A DNA stretch of 64,000 nt, taken from NCBI GenBank assembly GCA_025765595.1, contig JAIVFH010000011.1, positions 62,001-126,000 on the forward strand, read 5' to 3'. A program made the position numbers and the translations under genes. Source of the stretch: Obelidium mucronatum (Eukaryota > Chytridiomycota > Chytridiomycetes > Chytridiales > Chytriomycetaceae). Within the stretch, counting starts at the first letter, position 1; the number at the start of each line of letters is the position of its first letter. Positions 10,539 to 23,484 of the stretch are shown piece after piece. The notes beneath the pieces are model-generated. The model did no database searches, was not told the DNA's origin, and saw only the letters and a list, made by a program, of their open reading frames with translations.

Positions 10539-13390
10539 ATGATTCTGGCCATTCTGATGCTGCTTGTATTGGCAGTGTTTGTTGCTGCCTTGCTATGCTA
10601 TTTTGGAGACGTGAGGAAGTTCCCGTGGTATGCCCAGCTGTTTTCGTTTGTTGGGTGGTACTTCCCGTAGGTGTCTTTTTTTAGCCGTTCTATAGAACAC
10701 CCCATTTATCGATTTTGAACTCACTTATTTAATTAGATTCGCTATTATTTTGATTCTTCCGCTGGATCTGGCCTCTACCCTCCACACAAAGTGTCAAATC
10801 GACAATGTAGAACAAGACCCGGACATCTGCCAGGAACCGCTCGCGTACGTAACAGCAGACTTCCTACTCGTATTTTGGAAAATCGTGTATTGGACGTCTC
10901 AACTGCTTTGCTGGTTCGTGATTCCAATCATGGGGACATATGTGCGAAGCGGCGATTTTCAATTAGTAACAAGGTTGAAGAACGCGGTCAAGGATAATTT
11001 ATTCTATTACATGTTGATGGGGATTGGAGGGGCGGCGTTTTTGATTTATATGTTGTTTGCTGTCAAGTTTACAAAGTGAGTTCATAGTGAGGATTTTAAA
11101 AACAGGGGGGTCTTGGATAATCCTGACTGACGGTGCTGAGTTCACTTAAATTCGTAGAGAGGCTTTAATCGCCGTTCTTATGGCAGCCGCGAATGCTTGG
11201 GGACTTTTACTTTGCACTTGTATGCTTGGATATGGTCTCGTGGAAGTTCCGCGATATGTTTGGTAAGAAAAAAGAGTTTCGAAAAAAGGATCCCATGCGA
11301 CGAGTTGATGATGTTTTTATTTTTTATGCAGGGGTTTGGCTATTCCAGCACAGCGCTTGAAATCTCTTGAAATGAAAGTCCCAAAAGCTCGTGAAAAGAT
11401 GATTGATAGCGAGGCTGAAATGTATGAAGTAGCGCGATTGGTTGCATCTGCCAACCATAAGGTTCCCGATGGCGATCCTTTACGCGTTCACGTTGAATTG
11501 CTGTTGAAAAAGTGTCCTCTCGCTTTGGATGACAAAGTCCAAGGAGACATTGACCGCAGGAAGGAGGTGACAGAGCTGACCCTGAGAGATTTACATGCTC
11601 GTATCAAGTATAGTGGGAATCTTTGTTCGCGACATCAGGCGTAAGCGTTTTTGTTTATTGATATTATTTTCTTGAAAATTAATCACTGGTTTTTTCGTTC
11701 GTGTTGTTGTAGGCAATACCGCTTCTTGTTGGAAAAGGCTTGGTTTCTCGGAGATGTTGTAGCAAATCAAAATAGCAAAGACTACATTTTTCGTTCGGTT
11801 TACTTTAAGGCAGGAACATCTGATCTTGACGTTATTAGACTGCGAATTCGTTAGTATATTGTTTTTTATTTTCTATATTGTAGGATAACAACTCACGCAA
11901 CTCAATCAGTATGGGTTTGGTACATTTGGCTTAAGCCTATCCTCATTCGCTTCTTCAGCATTATTTTTATCTTGGCATCGATTGCTTTAATTTGGTCCGA
12001 ATCCACTTTTCAAATCACTGCCTTGCCGTTATCTATTCCAGCACTACTACTTAAAAATAATTTTGTTTCATATGGCTCATTGGAGGTACTTGCGGTTTTT
12101 TTTTGGCGTTGCGTCATCTCAAATTATTTTCTCCACTTCAGTTTATTGCCATCAGTTTCTTAATCTACATGTGCACATGCGCATACTCGACACTATTCAG
12201 AATCAACATCTTTGACTATTACGTTATCGTTCCTGAACATTGTACTGACGAGCCAAGTATGCTGTTTGTGGGAGGCTATTTGTGGTATGTGTTTTCAGAG
12301 AAGTTCCCTGAAAGTTCCCTAAAAAGCCCTTCGTTTGATTTCCTCCCAAAGCCGTCTCACATTTCCTCTTTGCTACAACTTTTTGAATATGGTTGGTGAC
12401 GACCAAAACTCTGTTTTCATTGAGGTATGTTTTTGCATATTGCACAGGTATTGCTTTATTGAAGAAAAAAAACAGTTTCAAGGGAAAGCGATCGACTTGG
12501 CACCACTTCTTGGAGCGGGGTTCAACGATTGGGTTCCTCTATTGGTTCTGATTTTCTCAGTCATTACTTACTTTGACTTGTTTCGGGCGTATAGCTGGAG
12601 CTTGTTGTATGGGACGCAAGATTGTCAATGGAAGAGATGAAGGTCATGAAGCAGATGCGATTGAAGGGCGTAGCGCTATTGCGCAAGGTATTTTTCGTTT
12701 CTTACATGCATTTTCCTAATATTTTTGTTTTTTTTGTTTTTTTTTGCATTCAAATAGCCCGCAGCATCGAGGAACGACGCAGCGGTGGAGCGTTCAGCTC
12801 GAATCCAGATCGTCTTAGAGCTGGAACTGGAGCGGGAACTGTTTTGAACACCAAAGAATTATTGGCAAAGTATAATCGTGGCGGTGGTGGAAGTGGTGGA
12901 CAATGGTGGTGGTTCGAGTTCGTCTACTGTTCCTGGCGTCGCGAGACCAGTTGGAGCCAGCTCCAATATTTTAGCGACCAGTGCCGCCGCTACTCCTCCA
13001 TCTTCTGTGCCTGCTTCAAATGGATTCTCAAGTTTTGGTTTCAAGGCTTTCGGATTTGGTGGATCAGCGACTGGAAAGGGGTTGACTGGAGGCGAGGGTG
13101 GTGTAGGCAAATACCAGAAATTGGGTGAAAGTGGGGAAGAAACCGAGCAGTTCATACAGCAGCAACCGTCTCCACAGCCACCTGATTCGGGATTTGCAAT
13201 GAAGCTGTTTTCTGGAATGGGTACAAGTTCCAGTGGTGTTGCTGGAGAGGCATCCAAGAGTAACGGGCGGATATTCGGAAAGTCCGAAGCGACAAGTGCA
13301 AATGTATCCCCATCGCTTTCTCGGGCGTCAGCAGTACCATCACCGAAACCGGCTCCGACAAAGAAACGAAACATGTTTGACGATCTTTGA
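10539..13390 (+). CDS. LMBRD2: LMBR1 domain-containing protein 2-like multi-pass membrane protein
   Basis: Ten exons (10539-10666, 10737-11075, 11158-11262, 11332-11640, 11713-11849, 11910-12085, 12142-12284, 12352-12424, 12476-12687, 12758-13390) encode about 750 residues with nine or so membrane segments. The family is recognised by YWTSQLLCWFVIPIMGTYVR followed by GDFQLVTRLKNAVKDN, by the loop with helices around the third exon, and by the LCRLTFPLCYNFL signature after the splice at 12284/12352. The C-terminal tail is Gly/Ser-rich and ends in a basic stretch and MFDDL. LMBRD2 proteins act at membranes; in animals a link to receptor signalling has been proposed. Two +1 frame changes, near 12,610-12,640 and near 12,890, must be corrected to connect the tail. 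Without them the protein stops at 12,640. Confidence 0.8.
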
Positions 13391-13519
13391 TGCTTGTCAA
13401 AATAAAAACCATGAAAGTATAAAGTATAACTCTCGGCTAAGGACTGCTTGCTTCTTCTCTCCGCGTGTCGCCGAATTTCTTGGCGTGGGAGGGCGCCGCC
13501 TTGGCTTCAAAATTAAAGA

Positions 13520-13806
13520 CAGATTCATCCTTTGAACCTGTGGCAACCTGACGAGGCTGAAAAACTTGAACAGAAGCCACTGTGGAAAGATTTCGTCGTT
13601 AGAGGAAGCAACGTTACAAAACTCAACCTTTTATACTGTGTGCGGTTGACACCTCTGAAACTCTCGAAAACGTTGCCCGATTGACCTACTTGAACATGAA
13701 CCAGCGTTGGGGAAGCGTGCGAGAAATAGTATTATCCTTTGGATGCACTGCTGTGGAAGAAACCACCATTTATCCCCGCTTTTGTGACTCAGAAACGGGA
13801 AAATAA
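13520..13806 (+). other. Open 95-codon stretch without a start codon, possible exon
   Basis: Between the LMBRD2-like and ADAT3 genes the plus strand stays open from about 13520 to the stop at 13804-13806. The composition is protein-like (for example LENVARLTYLNMNQRWGSV, then EIVLSFGCTAVEETTIYPRF). No ATG begins it, and I could not find a convincing upstream exon. Several CAG acceptors precede it. It is not similar to anything I recognise. It may be an exon of an unrecognised gene or an alternative 3' exon of LMBRD2. Confidence 0.25.
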
Positions 13807-13830
13807 TTGATTAAAATCATCTTTTATTCG

Positions 13831-14928
13831 TCAAATTTGGATGACGCGGAACACAGCAAACTTGTGGTTTAAATTGGGATGAGCATGTATTTTGTATGCT
13901 GATCCTAACCCGCCATCTGAACGCGCTTCCCTGTAAAACACGCGCCGAATTCGCGAATGTAAAAGTCCCATAGAGCACATGGCGCAAGGTTCTCTTGTCA
14001 AGTACACGTCTAACCCAGTGCACAAGTAACCGTCGCCCTCCTCGTCGCTAGTGCCCCCACCACCAACATAAGGGGCATTACCACCTTTTACCAAACCATC
14101 CTCTTCTTCTACTTCAATCGATTTTCGTTTCCTTGTTCCTCCTCCTGAAAATGAAGAAGACGATTCACTTTTCAGTTTCCGTTTTTCGAGTTCTGCGTTT
14201 GCGACGCCTGCGACTGCTTCCATCACGGCGTGTTTCAAAGGGTGTAAATGTCTATTGTCTCTGACGCAGGTTATCAGCTGGTTGGATGTTGGATTTACGA
14301 TTGCTGCGGCTATCGGAAGTGGTTGAGGGCTGGTTTGCACCCGGTCCATCGATTTCTGTCGACTCCTTTGCCATTTTCATCGACCAAGCTCAGGTAATCG
14401 CTCGATTTCACTCAGCTCTTCGAGTGTGAATGTTATTGGGGCTTCTCTAGGAACATCCAAGAGACGGTTAGCAATGATGAGGAAAAACAAATAGAGTGTA
14501 AGACCAAGCTTCCATACTTTCGTGGCTCGTGGAATGCCAATGGCCACAATAACTTCCAGTCATTAAGTTGTTCTTTTGTCACTGGTGGGTGTTTTGACAC
14601 TTTTACAATTGCCAACCCAGTCTCCGCCAGCATTTCGAAGTTTCGACCATCCAACAATGAAATAATAGATCCTTCTGAGAGATCAAGCGTAACGGGTGCA
14701 ATCAAGATGGACATTCCTGATGGTTTGTGTCAGTCGTTAAAAAAACACCAATCCTACACTGACCGGCTTCTACTTTACGAATACGTTTGAGATGAAGTAA
14801 AGATTCCGGAAGAGGGAAAATAGAGCTGAGGACTCTGCAGTCGCTTGTTTAGAAATGTTTCAGGTCTCAACTCAAACTCACTTGATGCATTTGCTGGCAT
14901 TCTTGGGTTCGATGGTCGCAACATACAT
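13831..14928 (-). CDS. ADAT3: tRNA-specific adenosine deaminase subunit TAD3/ADAT3
   Basis: This is the non-catalytic partner of ADAT2/TAD2, making inosine at position 34 of tRNAs. Four exons (14882-14928, 14764-14843, 14518-14716, 13831-14446) give about 312 residues. The N-terminal part has [13 protein letters not shown] and [14 protein letters not shown], characteristic of ADAT3. The deaminase fold shows PIAAAIVNP, then HAVMEAV, where Val replaces the catalytic Glu of active deaminases. This is followed by [18 protein letters not shown] with the zinc cysteines and ends with [12 protein letters not shown]. In exon 4, between about 14350 and 14400, the frame-0 reading meets TGA. Dropping three single bases (near a TT, a GG and a GG) gives a continuous helix-like sequence containing [11 protein letters not shown]. 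The domain assignment is secure; that junction is not. Confidence 0.85.
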
Positions 14929-15189
14929 ATCCACTGATTTTCACGCACAATATTAAAGCGAGGAAGGCACTAGCAAAGCTCCTTGATTACCAGTCTCGAG
15001 GGTCCGAGTGTACTGATCTGCCAAAATGTGAATGCATTCGATCATGATTTCAATCTACTCAATCTATTCTTGCAATGGCGTTGAAGTCAGAACATTGTTT
15101 TTTGTCGATTGTCTTTTCTTTGCCCCCGCCCCTCCATTGTTTCCAACCCGCTTCCAAAGCATTGTTTGACTATTTTTGAAACCCCACAA

Positions 15190-16556
15190 ATGGACGACTA
15201 CGACCTATCAACCAAGGGACTCGACTACTACCTATTTCACGCTCGCTACGGATTATCGATGCTTCTTGCGATTGGTTATTTTGTGGTCTGTCTGTGGCTG
15301 GTCTACTTCATTGTTGTTCATGATTTGCCGAGCAAGAAACAGCCCCCAACAATCAAGAATATATTCAATGTCTATAATACGTTGCTGCTTGGGATATGGT
15401 TTTTTGGATTTACATTCCATTTGGCGTTTTTTGCGTTCACGCTTTCAAGGCACCGACTTGTCTTTGCATTTATTGGTGTTTGGTTATCGTATGGAGCATT
15501 TGAGACTTGTTACGGTTTGTTTCGTTCTTTCATTTGCATCCACGTAATTTTAAATATTTTAATCACTTGTCAGTTTGGTTCAGTTGGTTTCGTTCAGAAT
15601 CAACACTAAAGAAAACGTGTCTTCAAACAACAATACAAGTGTTTCGAATCGCCCTCGCAGTATTCCCTTTCATATCGATTAGTCCCCTCTATGCCGCACA
15701 AATGTTCAAAGAAGAGCGGGCAGTGCAGGAAGGCCTTGGGATATTCTCTGCCAGCGCCACATGCGCATTAGACGTGTACTTTACGTATTCCTTCAACAAA
15801 TATATGCGCAAAATCCATGATGGAACGTCAACAGCGGATCCGCAGCTTGCCATCATTGGCAAATATGGACGATATTCAAGCGCGTGGTGTCTCATGACTC
15901 TCGGAGTCTCTATAGCGTCCTATCTCATTCATTTCTGGGATAAGCAGTTTCCAAACTTTGTAATGATTGCGTTTTTCACCTTGGGGGTATTAAAAGACGC
16001 GAGTTTGGCGATGGTTGGTGTAATGTGTGTCATGTTGAAAGTGGCGCTCTATCGACAACAAGAAAAGCAACGGAAATCTGTTACTGGAAACAGTGTGATC
16101 TTTAGGGACTCTTATTCATCGGCACCGGACTTGACGAAAGCAGCAGTTGCGAGTACAACTGTGGTTGGCCTAGCTACCATACAGAAAGCAGTCTCTGCTA
16201 GCAGTATTGCATCTTCAAAAGAGTTTCCCGTGACTGTGTTTCAAGCTGCTAGTGGGACCAGTGGATCTGATAATTCAGTGGTTCACTCTTCGTCAGTGAA
16301 TGACTTGCGGAAGGGGTCCAAGACGGAACTAACGGGTGCGCTTCCAATGACAAGACAAAGATCAATGGGGCAAGCTATCGTTTCTCGACCTGGATCGTTT
16401 ATCGAGGGCGGCAAAGTAGGGTTAGATCAGTTGCGGAAACAATCAATTAGACCGCGATCGGAAATCAACTTTAACGTGGATATTATCCAAGAAGTAAGCT
16501 TTGTCACAGCTTTAAGAGGAGAAAAGTCATCAGAGAAAATCAAGGCAAAAGAATAA
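15190..16556 (+). CDS. Orphan seven-transmembrane protein
   Basis: Two exons (15190-15514, 15598-16556) encode 427 residues. Seven hydrophobic segments are clear: GLSMLLAIGYFVVCLWLVYF, LLLGIWFFGFTFHLAFFAF, VFAFIGVWLSYGAFETCY, VFRIALAVFPFISISPLY, FSASATCALDVYFTYSF, WCLMTLGVSIASYLIHFW and VMIAFFTLGVLKDASLAMVG. The C-terminal 130 residues are cytosolic-looking and Ser/Thr/Lys-rich, with possible kinase sites (RKGSKTEL, RQRSMGQ). This is the topology of a receptor, but I see no family signature such as DRY or NPxxY, nor a retinal-binding lysine context. The short N terminus argues against a ligand-binding ectodomain. Function unknown. Confidence 0.7.
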
Positions 16557-16822
16557 AGAATGATATAAAAATGATAAATATATTCGAGGGGCAATACTGT
16601 TGCTGTTTCAATTTCCCAAGACCCGCGAAATAATCAACGAACTTAGCGTTTTTCGGAATTTAAAATATATGGTTTCGCGTGCTCACTCCTAGAAGAGGTT
16701 TTCTTTTTTGGTCAGAATACCTGCGTCTTACTGTCCCCGAAAACACTTAACTTGACACTGAACGACTTCTTGTCCCCATTGGCAAGCATCATATTGACAA
16801 CCTGTGATTCCTTCTCTCTGTG

Positions 16823-18174
16823 TCAAATGGTGGCTTTGGATGACTGTGCCACCTTTTTCTGCATCTGTTCCAGATTAATCACACACTTACACGGCAACAA
16901 GGAGTAAACTTGCTCTCACATTTCAAGAATTCAAGCGGCCCTCCACTATTGCGCTTGATTCTTTTGCTTGGTTGGCCGCCGAGGACTCCTTTCAAAGTAT
17001 CACTTTCGCTGTCAGAGCTCAAGGATGCAATTGAAGTAGAGGCATCCGAATCACTACCGTTCGAAATAACTGATGCAGAGGGCGCCATATTTATCTTGAT
17101 ACCCTTGAAGGCAACCTTGTATTTGTTACTGATTGAGCTGAAGTACAGATGCTGGAATGTCGATCGACTTGCGAGAGCCTTTAGTGGCAGCGGCAGTAGT
17201 TAACTTGAACACAGGCTCCAATGGCTCAATTGAGAAGATGGTGCTGGAATTCGTTAGACAATTCTTTTTTTGTGAAGAGTTTTACCAATCTGGTAGAAAT
17301 AAAAGGGAAACCCCCAATAAATAAATACCGTTTTCAAGGTCTTCGAGTGTTTCAAAATCCTTCGAGTCTGATTGATGAAGCTGATGAACAGGCTCTTGGT
17401 GCTTCTTGAGAACCGAGCGAATAGTTTTCGCTGCTGTTGGAAACTCTTTGGACAGCTCTTGCAACAATCCAACACCAATATTTGGAAAAACAGTATGACT
17501 AAGTGACGTTGGTAACTTTACAGCACATGTGTAGTTGGGTCCGTGGTTGTGTTTGTTCAAGCTGACGATAGTGGCACCAAGACTCAAGGCTGCAGAACAG
17601 AAATTTACACTGGGAGCAAATACAGGGGTTTTTTGGTTACCTTCTTTGATATGCTTTGGCTTGTGCTTGAATGGGGTCACTTGTCTCGATGCTTGGAGTG
17701 ATTCTGAAATTCTGGTACCATTTTGAACGTCGCCTTCTTCATCAACACTTGACTCGCTAACAATATCATCAAGATCTAATACTCCAGCATTCAATACCTC
17801 TTGTGACAAGTAGTTATCCTTGAGAAGAAGAAATAGGCGTGTAAGCTCGAGTAAACAAAACACCAGCTGCGCCACTCCACCACCCCACCTCTCCAACAAA
17901 CGGGTTGTCTTCACTTGAATTCTCACTTGAGTTACTTTTAGGCTCCCCCAATTAAGCGAAGTACTAAATGAACGGTTGATTGGTCCTTGAGACCAACTCC
18001 TGAGAGAGTTGCAGAATCATCACAAAGTTGCTTCCCAGCAAAGATAAGTCGCTGCTGGTCAGGTGGAACAAGTTGCGCCGCGTAAATTTTCTCTTTGAGT
18101 TGCCCAACAGTGTCGCATTCTCCCAATTCAATGATGACTGTCGTGTTGACCAGTGTTTTGACGAAAACCTGCAT
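16823..18174 (-). CDS. N-terminal ubiquitin-like domain protein, unknown C-terminal region
   Basis: The first 78 residues are a clear ubiquitin fold: MQVFVKTL at the start, then [14 protein letters not shown] and HLVLRLIGG. Five exons (17889-18174, 17641-17818, 17329-17589, 16891-17263, 16823-16864) are proposed, about 378 residues. As printed, a run of five G at the LIGG end puts a stop after GGA. With four G the frame runs on into [19 protein letters not shown] and a longer protein with an acidic Ser-rich tract and a Lys/Arg-rich end. Two further single-base corrections, near 17,230 and 17,120, are needed. The C-terminal part ([19 protein letters not shown], then [20 protein letters not shown]) matches no family I know. 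If the frame break is real, the product would be a free ubiquitin-like modifier ending GGA. Confidence 0.5.
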
Positions 18175-18522
18175 TTTCTTTTGGATTTTTTTATTTTAGA
18201 TGGAAAATCTGAAAGGATTCTGTTCCGGGAATCTGGGGGGCCTCCACACACTCAGCATCGTATTCCCAGCAATCTTGGGCAGCATCGTCCGTTTGTTTTA
18301 ATCAGGCTTGCTTACTTCCTTGTTGTATATGGGCTTCCAATCGACACTTTCTTGCCTCGTTACTGGTTGCTGAAGCAGCGTCAAGTCAACATCCAATTCT
18401 ATTTTAAAAGAAGAAAAGACAGCACATCATTCCTGACATGATACATCGAAGGCAACCGCAGAATCCTCGAAGTAAGCTCGTTTCGCGTTTCCACAGGAAA
18501 CACAACTCATCCAACCGTGATA
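18175..18522. other. Intergenic, divergent promoters of UBL and NDR kinase genes
   Basis: This is 348 bases between two divergent starts. No conserved ORF, RNA gene or repeat was recognised. Both promoters are presumed to lie here. Confidence 0.4.
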
Positions 18523-20393
<1,871 letters not shown>

Positions 20394-20880
20394 TTATCAT
20401 GGGATCTTCATTATCATAAAAACTAAATAAATAGTCGCGGGCATATATTAATATTTTCAGATATTTCTTTTGGTTTTATAGCAATCTAACAATTAAAAAA
20501 ACTAAAACACTCATTGTAATCTATTCTTAAGAGCAGCCAAAAAATAATATTCTAGCTAACAAGAAAGTATAAAATATGGACATCATTAAAACAACTATAT
20601 CTCGATTTTCTCTCGTGTCATTCTTAAAATAAAGAGTAGCCGTGAAGAAACACCGCCAGTGGTCACCATTGATGCAGGGACCTCTATCTTTTGCCGCCTA
20701 TTTTTTGCCGCAGTGCATTTTCTCATCAATCATTCTTTCAGTTGGCGAGTTTCCGATAGAAGAGTGGAAACTGTGTAATATTCTGATTTACTGGCCCTAT
20801 TCGCCATTCGAAAAAATGTATGCGAGTGTGTATAGCTTGCAAAGAAACTTCCGATAGCTTGGATGGTGTGGTATTGTTGA
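20394..20880. other. AT-rich 3' flank, no gene seen
   Basis: The 3' flank of the kinase gene is AT-rich with short polyadenine stretches. The ORFs at 20642-20857 (plus) and 20730-21002 (minus) overlap each other and have no recognisable family or splice context. No gene is supported. Confidence 0.4.
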
Positions 20881-20892
20881 AATATTGGTTGG

Positions 20893-22100
20893 AGGTTGAA
20901 GGCGTCCCAAACAACCACCAGCCAATACGCCAGTAATTCAAGGACGAGAATTACGATCAGTGTGTTATTTAGCGCTTCAAATGGTCGGTTGAATTGAATC
21001 ATGTCTAAAACTAATGATGATGTCAGCCATTATTTTCGAAAAAAAAAATGGAAACTTCCAACGGCAATACCTAAATCTGTGGTTAAATTTTTCTATTGCT
21101 TTCAAGCGCCTTTCAGTATCCCGGGAATCCGATTCCCGAGAGTTTTTCTTTTAAAATAGCTGGTCACAAACACTTTTCGTATCAAATAGAGCAACAGAGG
21201 CTGGAATTGAGGGAAAAGGCGTTTTGCGAAAAAAACAGATACGAGAGATCCAAAGGATCCTGTCTGCCGCCGAATGCAATCAAACTTTACGGTACTTCAA
21301 GAACAGAAGTGGATGAAGGCGTTCCAACAACTATCATATCAACCCGGACTGATAATTGCAACACCTTCAATTTCCATAGTGGTGATTTTTCGAACATTAA
21401 CACAGTCCACAGTCCGCCGGCGTAAATAACAGTTCCGGTATAGTCTCTAGTACTGTTAACCTTTCAATTCCCACCAGCCAAAAATTATTGACTTGTTTAC
21501 TGGATCGTATAGGGCTAGGAAGATATAGTTCTTCGACTTCCATCAATTTCCACCGATTCCAACGATTAATTCAATAGCTAATAATTAGAACCTTGATTGG
21601 AGTTAGATAGTTGAAGGCGTCCCAACAACTATCGCCCAACTCAAGATTACTTGCCAATTTCCATAGACACTTTACAATCACTTCTCCTCAGTTTCGCAGT
21701 TTTCTCTTCTTTGAGTCTTGCATGCTTTTGGGTATTTTTTTGATGATTTTGATGCCTTTTCCCGAAGTCTTTGAAATAATACACTTTCAGCGCCGTTTGG
21801 CATCCATAGAGCAGCAGGCCATAATTACTGGTTATGATTCAAATTCGATAGGAGATTGGTGTCCTAATAATTGTTTGGGAAGTGCCCCACAACAGGAATA
21901 TACAGCCACTGAAACAGGTCCGCATCTTGAATTTGATAGGACTGTGCATTATTGAACAGCACACGATGCTGTTGAGATGCCAAGAGGAGAATATGGCGGC
22001 CCGCAGCGGTATTATTTCACTTCATGCATTTGGTTTTTTTCGTCAAAAATTGAAAGTTCAAAAGTTGAAGGCGTCCCTCCAACCATCGACCAATCGAAAT
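20893..22100. repeat. Short dispersed repeat around the core TTGAAGGCGTCCCAACAACTATCG, four copies
   Basis: Related copies start near 20893 (GGTTGAAGGCGTCCCAAAC), 21312 (GGATGAAGGCGTTCCAACA), 21609 (AGTTGAAGGCGTCCCAACA) and 22062 (AGTTGAAGGCGTCCCTCCA). All are in the same orientation with spacings of about 300-450 bases. Read in one frame the core encodes V-E-G-V-P-x-T-I. The flanking ORFs (21096-21425, 21611-21955, 21882-22331) are each around 100-150 codons and share little else. This could be a degraded tandem protein-coding array or a nongenic repeat; I cannot separate these by eye. Confidence 0.5.
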
Positions 22101-22597
22101 CAAACAGCAAGCTTTTCGAACCACATGGTGTTTTTTGTTGGCAATATAGAGAATTGGGTAGCTCGAGTTGGAAATTCAGAACAGCAATATTGGATTTCAA
22201 ATAAAGCCGAAATCACGCATTTAGACCAACAGACCACGTATCAAATTCGGATGGTGCGGCACGTTGCCTTCAAGGGACTTAAAAGGAATTGGATCAATTC
22301 CGGCCGGCTGATTGACAAGGGATCATACTAATATTGTCCGTATCACCTTGTACGAAAAAAAAAACACTCAACCCAGGTTGAAGTGCAAACAAAAACAAAA
22401 AAAACCGGCCATTTTCCTGTATGAAAGGTTGTAAGTATCAGCAAGTAGTAAACATTATGTTTTGAATGTTACCTTCAACCAAAACCATGGCTCCCAGGAG
22501 CATTTTGGTAAAAATAAATAAATTATAACCTGTCAAGTTGAACTGTTAACAATCTCCCATAAATTTATGGTGCAGTGCCTACTTACGGATCAGATCT

Positions 22598-22598
<1 letters not shown>

Positions 22599-22641
<43 letters not shown>
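22599..22641. repeat. 43-base T run; reads as poly(A) 85 bases after the stop of the minus-strand ORF
   Basis: All bases from 22599 to 22641 are T. On the minus strand this is a 43-A tract beginning about 85 bases after the stop codon of the coiled-coil ORF at 22726-23484. That position is compatible with a retroposed poly(A) tail, or simply another genomic T run like those seen in introns here. Confidence 0.85.
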
Positions 22642-22646
<5 letters not shown>

Positions 22647-22725
22647 TTACACATTTTTTTTCTGCACCTAAACAAAGTTTAGCCTATACGATACCATGAA
22701 ATAAAATAAAAATTGCATTCAAACC

Positions 22726-23484
22726 TCACAAGACAGATGGAGCGTTCGAGTCACCAGGCTTTGAATGCGTACCAGGTACCATTTCCTCAGCTTTTGGACA
22801 TGCCTCACAGTCGAGGGGCACCTCTTCCAAGGGAGCCAAAACCACGCATCGGTCCATCACTGCGCCATACAGCTTCTCATCGCACATGTACTCTACATGC
22901 GCGAGTAATGGGAAGCATCCGTTGTTTTTGCAACTTGGGTAAAACTCCAACTCCAGTAGCTTTGGCAAAAGGAGCACGTCCAGCTCCACCGATCCGATGC
23001 CAAAATTATCAGCAGTTGCATTTGCGCACTTCACAAACTGCTCTGCTTCATATTCAGCATCGTAATACGGGGAAGTGCTCGCACGCAACCCTGCGTGAGC
23101 CAGCTGCACCAACGCGCGAGCAGCGACGCTCTCCGCCACCTTTAGAGTCGAGGCGGAAACTTCGACTTGCTTCCAAGCGGCGGCGAGCTCATCCTTTTGG
23201 CGCAGGACAACTCCCTGGTATCTCTGCGCAATGGCCTGCAATGTGACCACAGAGTCAAACAGCTGGGAATTGTCCTCCTTCAGACGTTCAACTTCAGCAA
23301 CCGAAGCCTCCATCGCGCTGGAGTGTCCGGCCACCAACGCCTCGAGAAATTTAACCCGGCGTTCCAAACGAGTGTAATATTCATCCGACTTCTCAGTCAA
23401 ATGAATAGTTGGGCGAATACGGGAAATTATCGCCGATTGTTTGGCTTTCACCGGTTGGGGCTTCCAAGTGGGCCCCGGTGCCAC
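22726..23484 (-). CDS. Coiled-coil protein of a dispersed, possibly retroposed family
   Basis: This is a single 252-codon ORF without introns, unusual beside its intron-rich neighbours. Residues about 35-130 form heptad-rich helix (YYTRLERRVKFLEALV, AEVERLKEDNSQLFDSVVTL, AIAQRYQGVVLRQKDELAAA). The remaining part has several Cys (FYPSCKNNGCFPL, CDEKLY, LDCEACP) without a recognised zinc motif. No catalytic motif of a transposase or reverse transcriptase is present. A damaged relative lies at 41.7-42.65 kb on the same strand. Intron absence plus a downstream A tract suggests a retrocopy of a spliced gene, which is inference. The function is unknown. Confidence 0.5.
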   Translation of the reverse strand: MAPGPTWKPQPVKAKQSAIISRIRPTIHLTEKSDEYYTRLERRVKFLEALVAGHSSAMEASVAEVERLKEDNSQLFDSVVTLQAIAQRYQGVVLRQKDELAAAWKQVEVSASTLKVAESVAARALVQLAHAGLRASTSPYYDAEYEAEQFVKCANATADNFGIGSVELDVLLLPKLLELEFYPSCKNNGCFPLLAHVEYMCDEKLYGAVMDRCVVLAPLEEVPLDCEACPKAEEMVPGTHSKPGDSNAPSVL

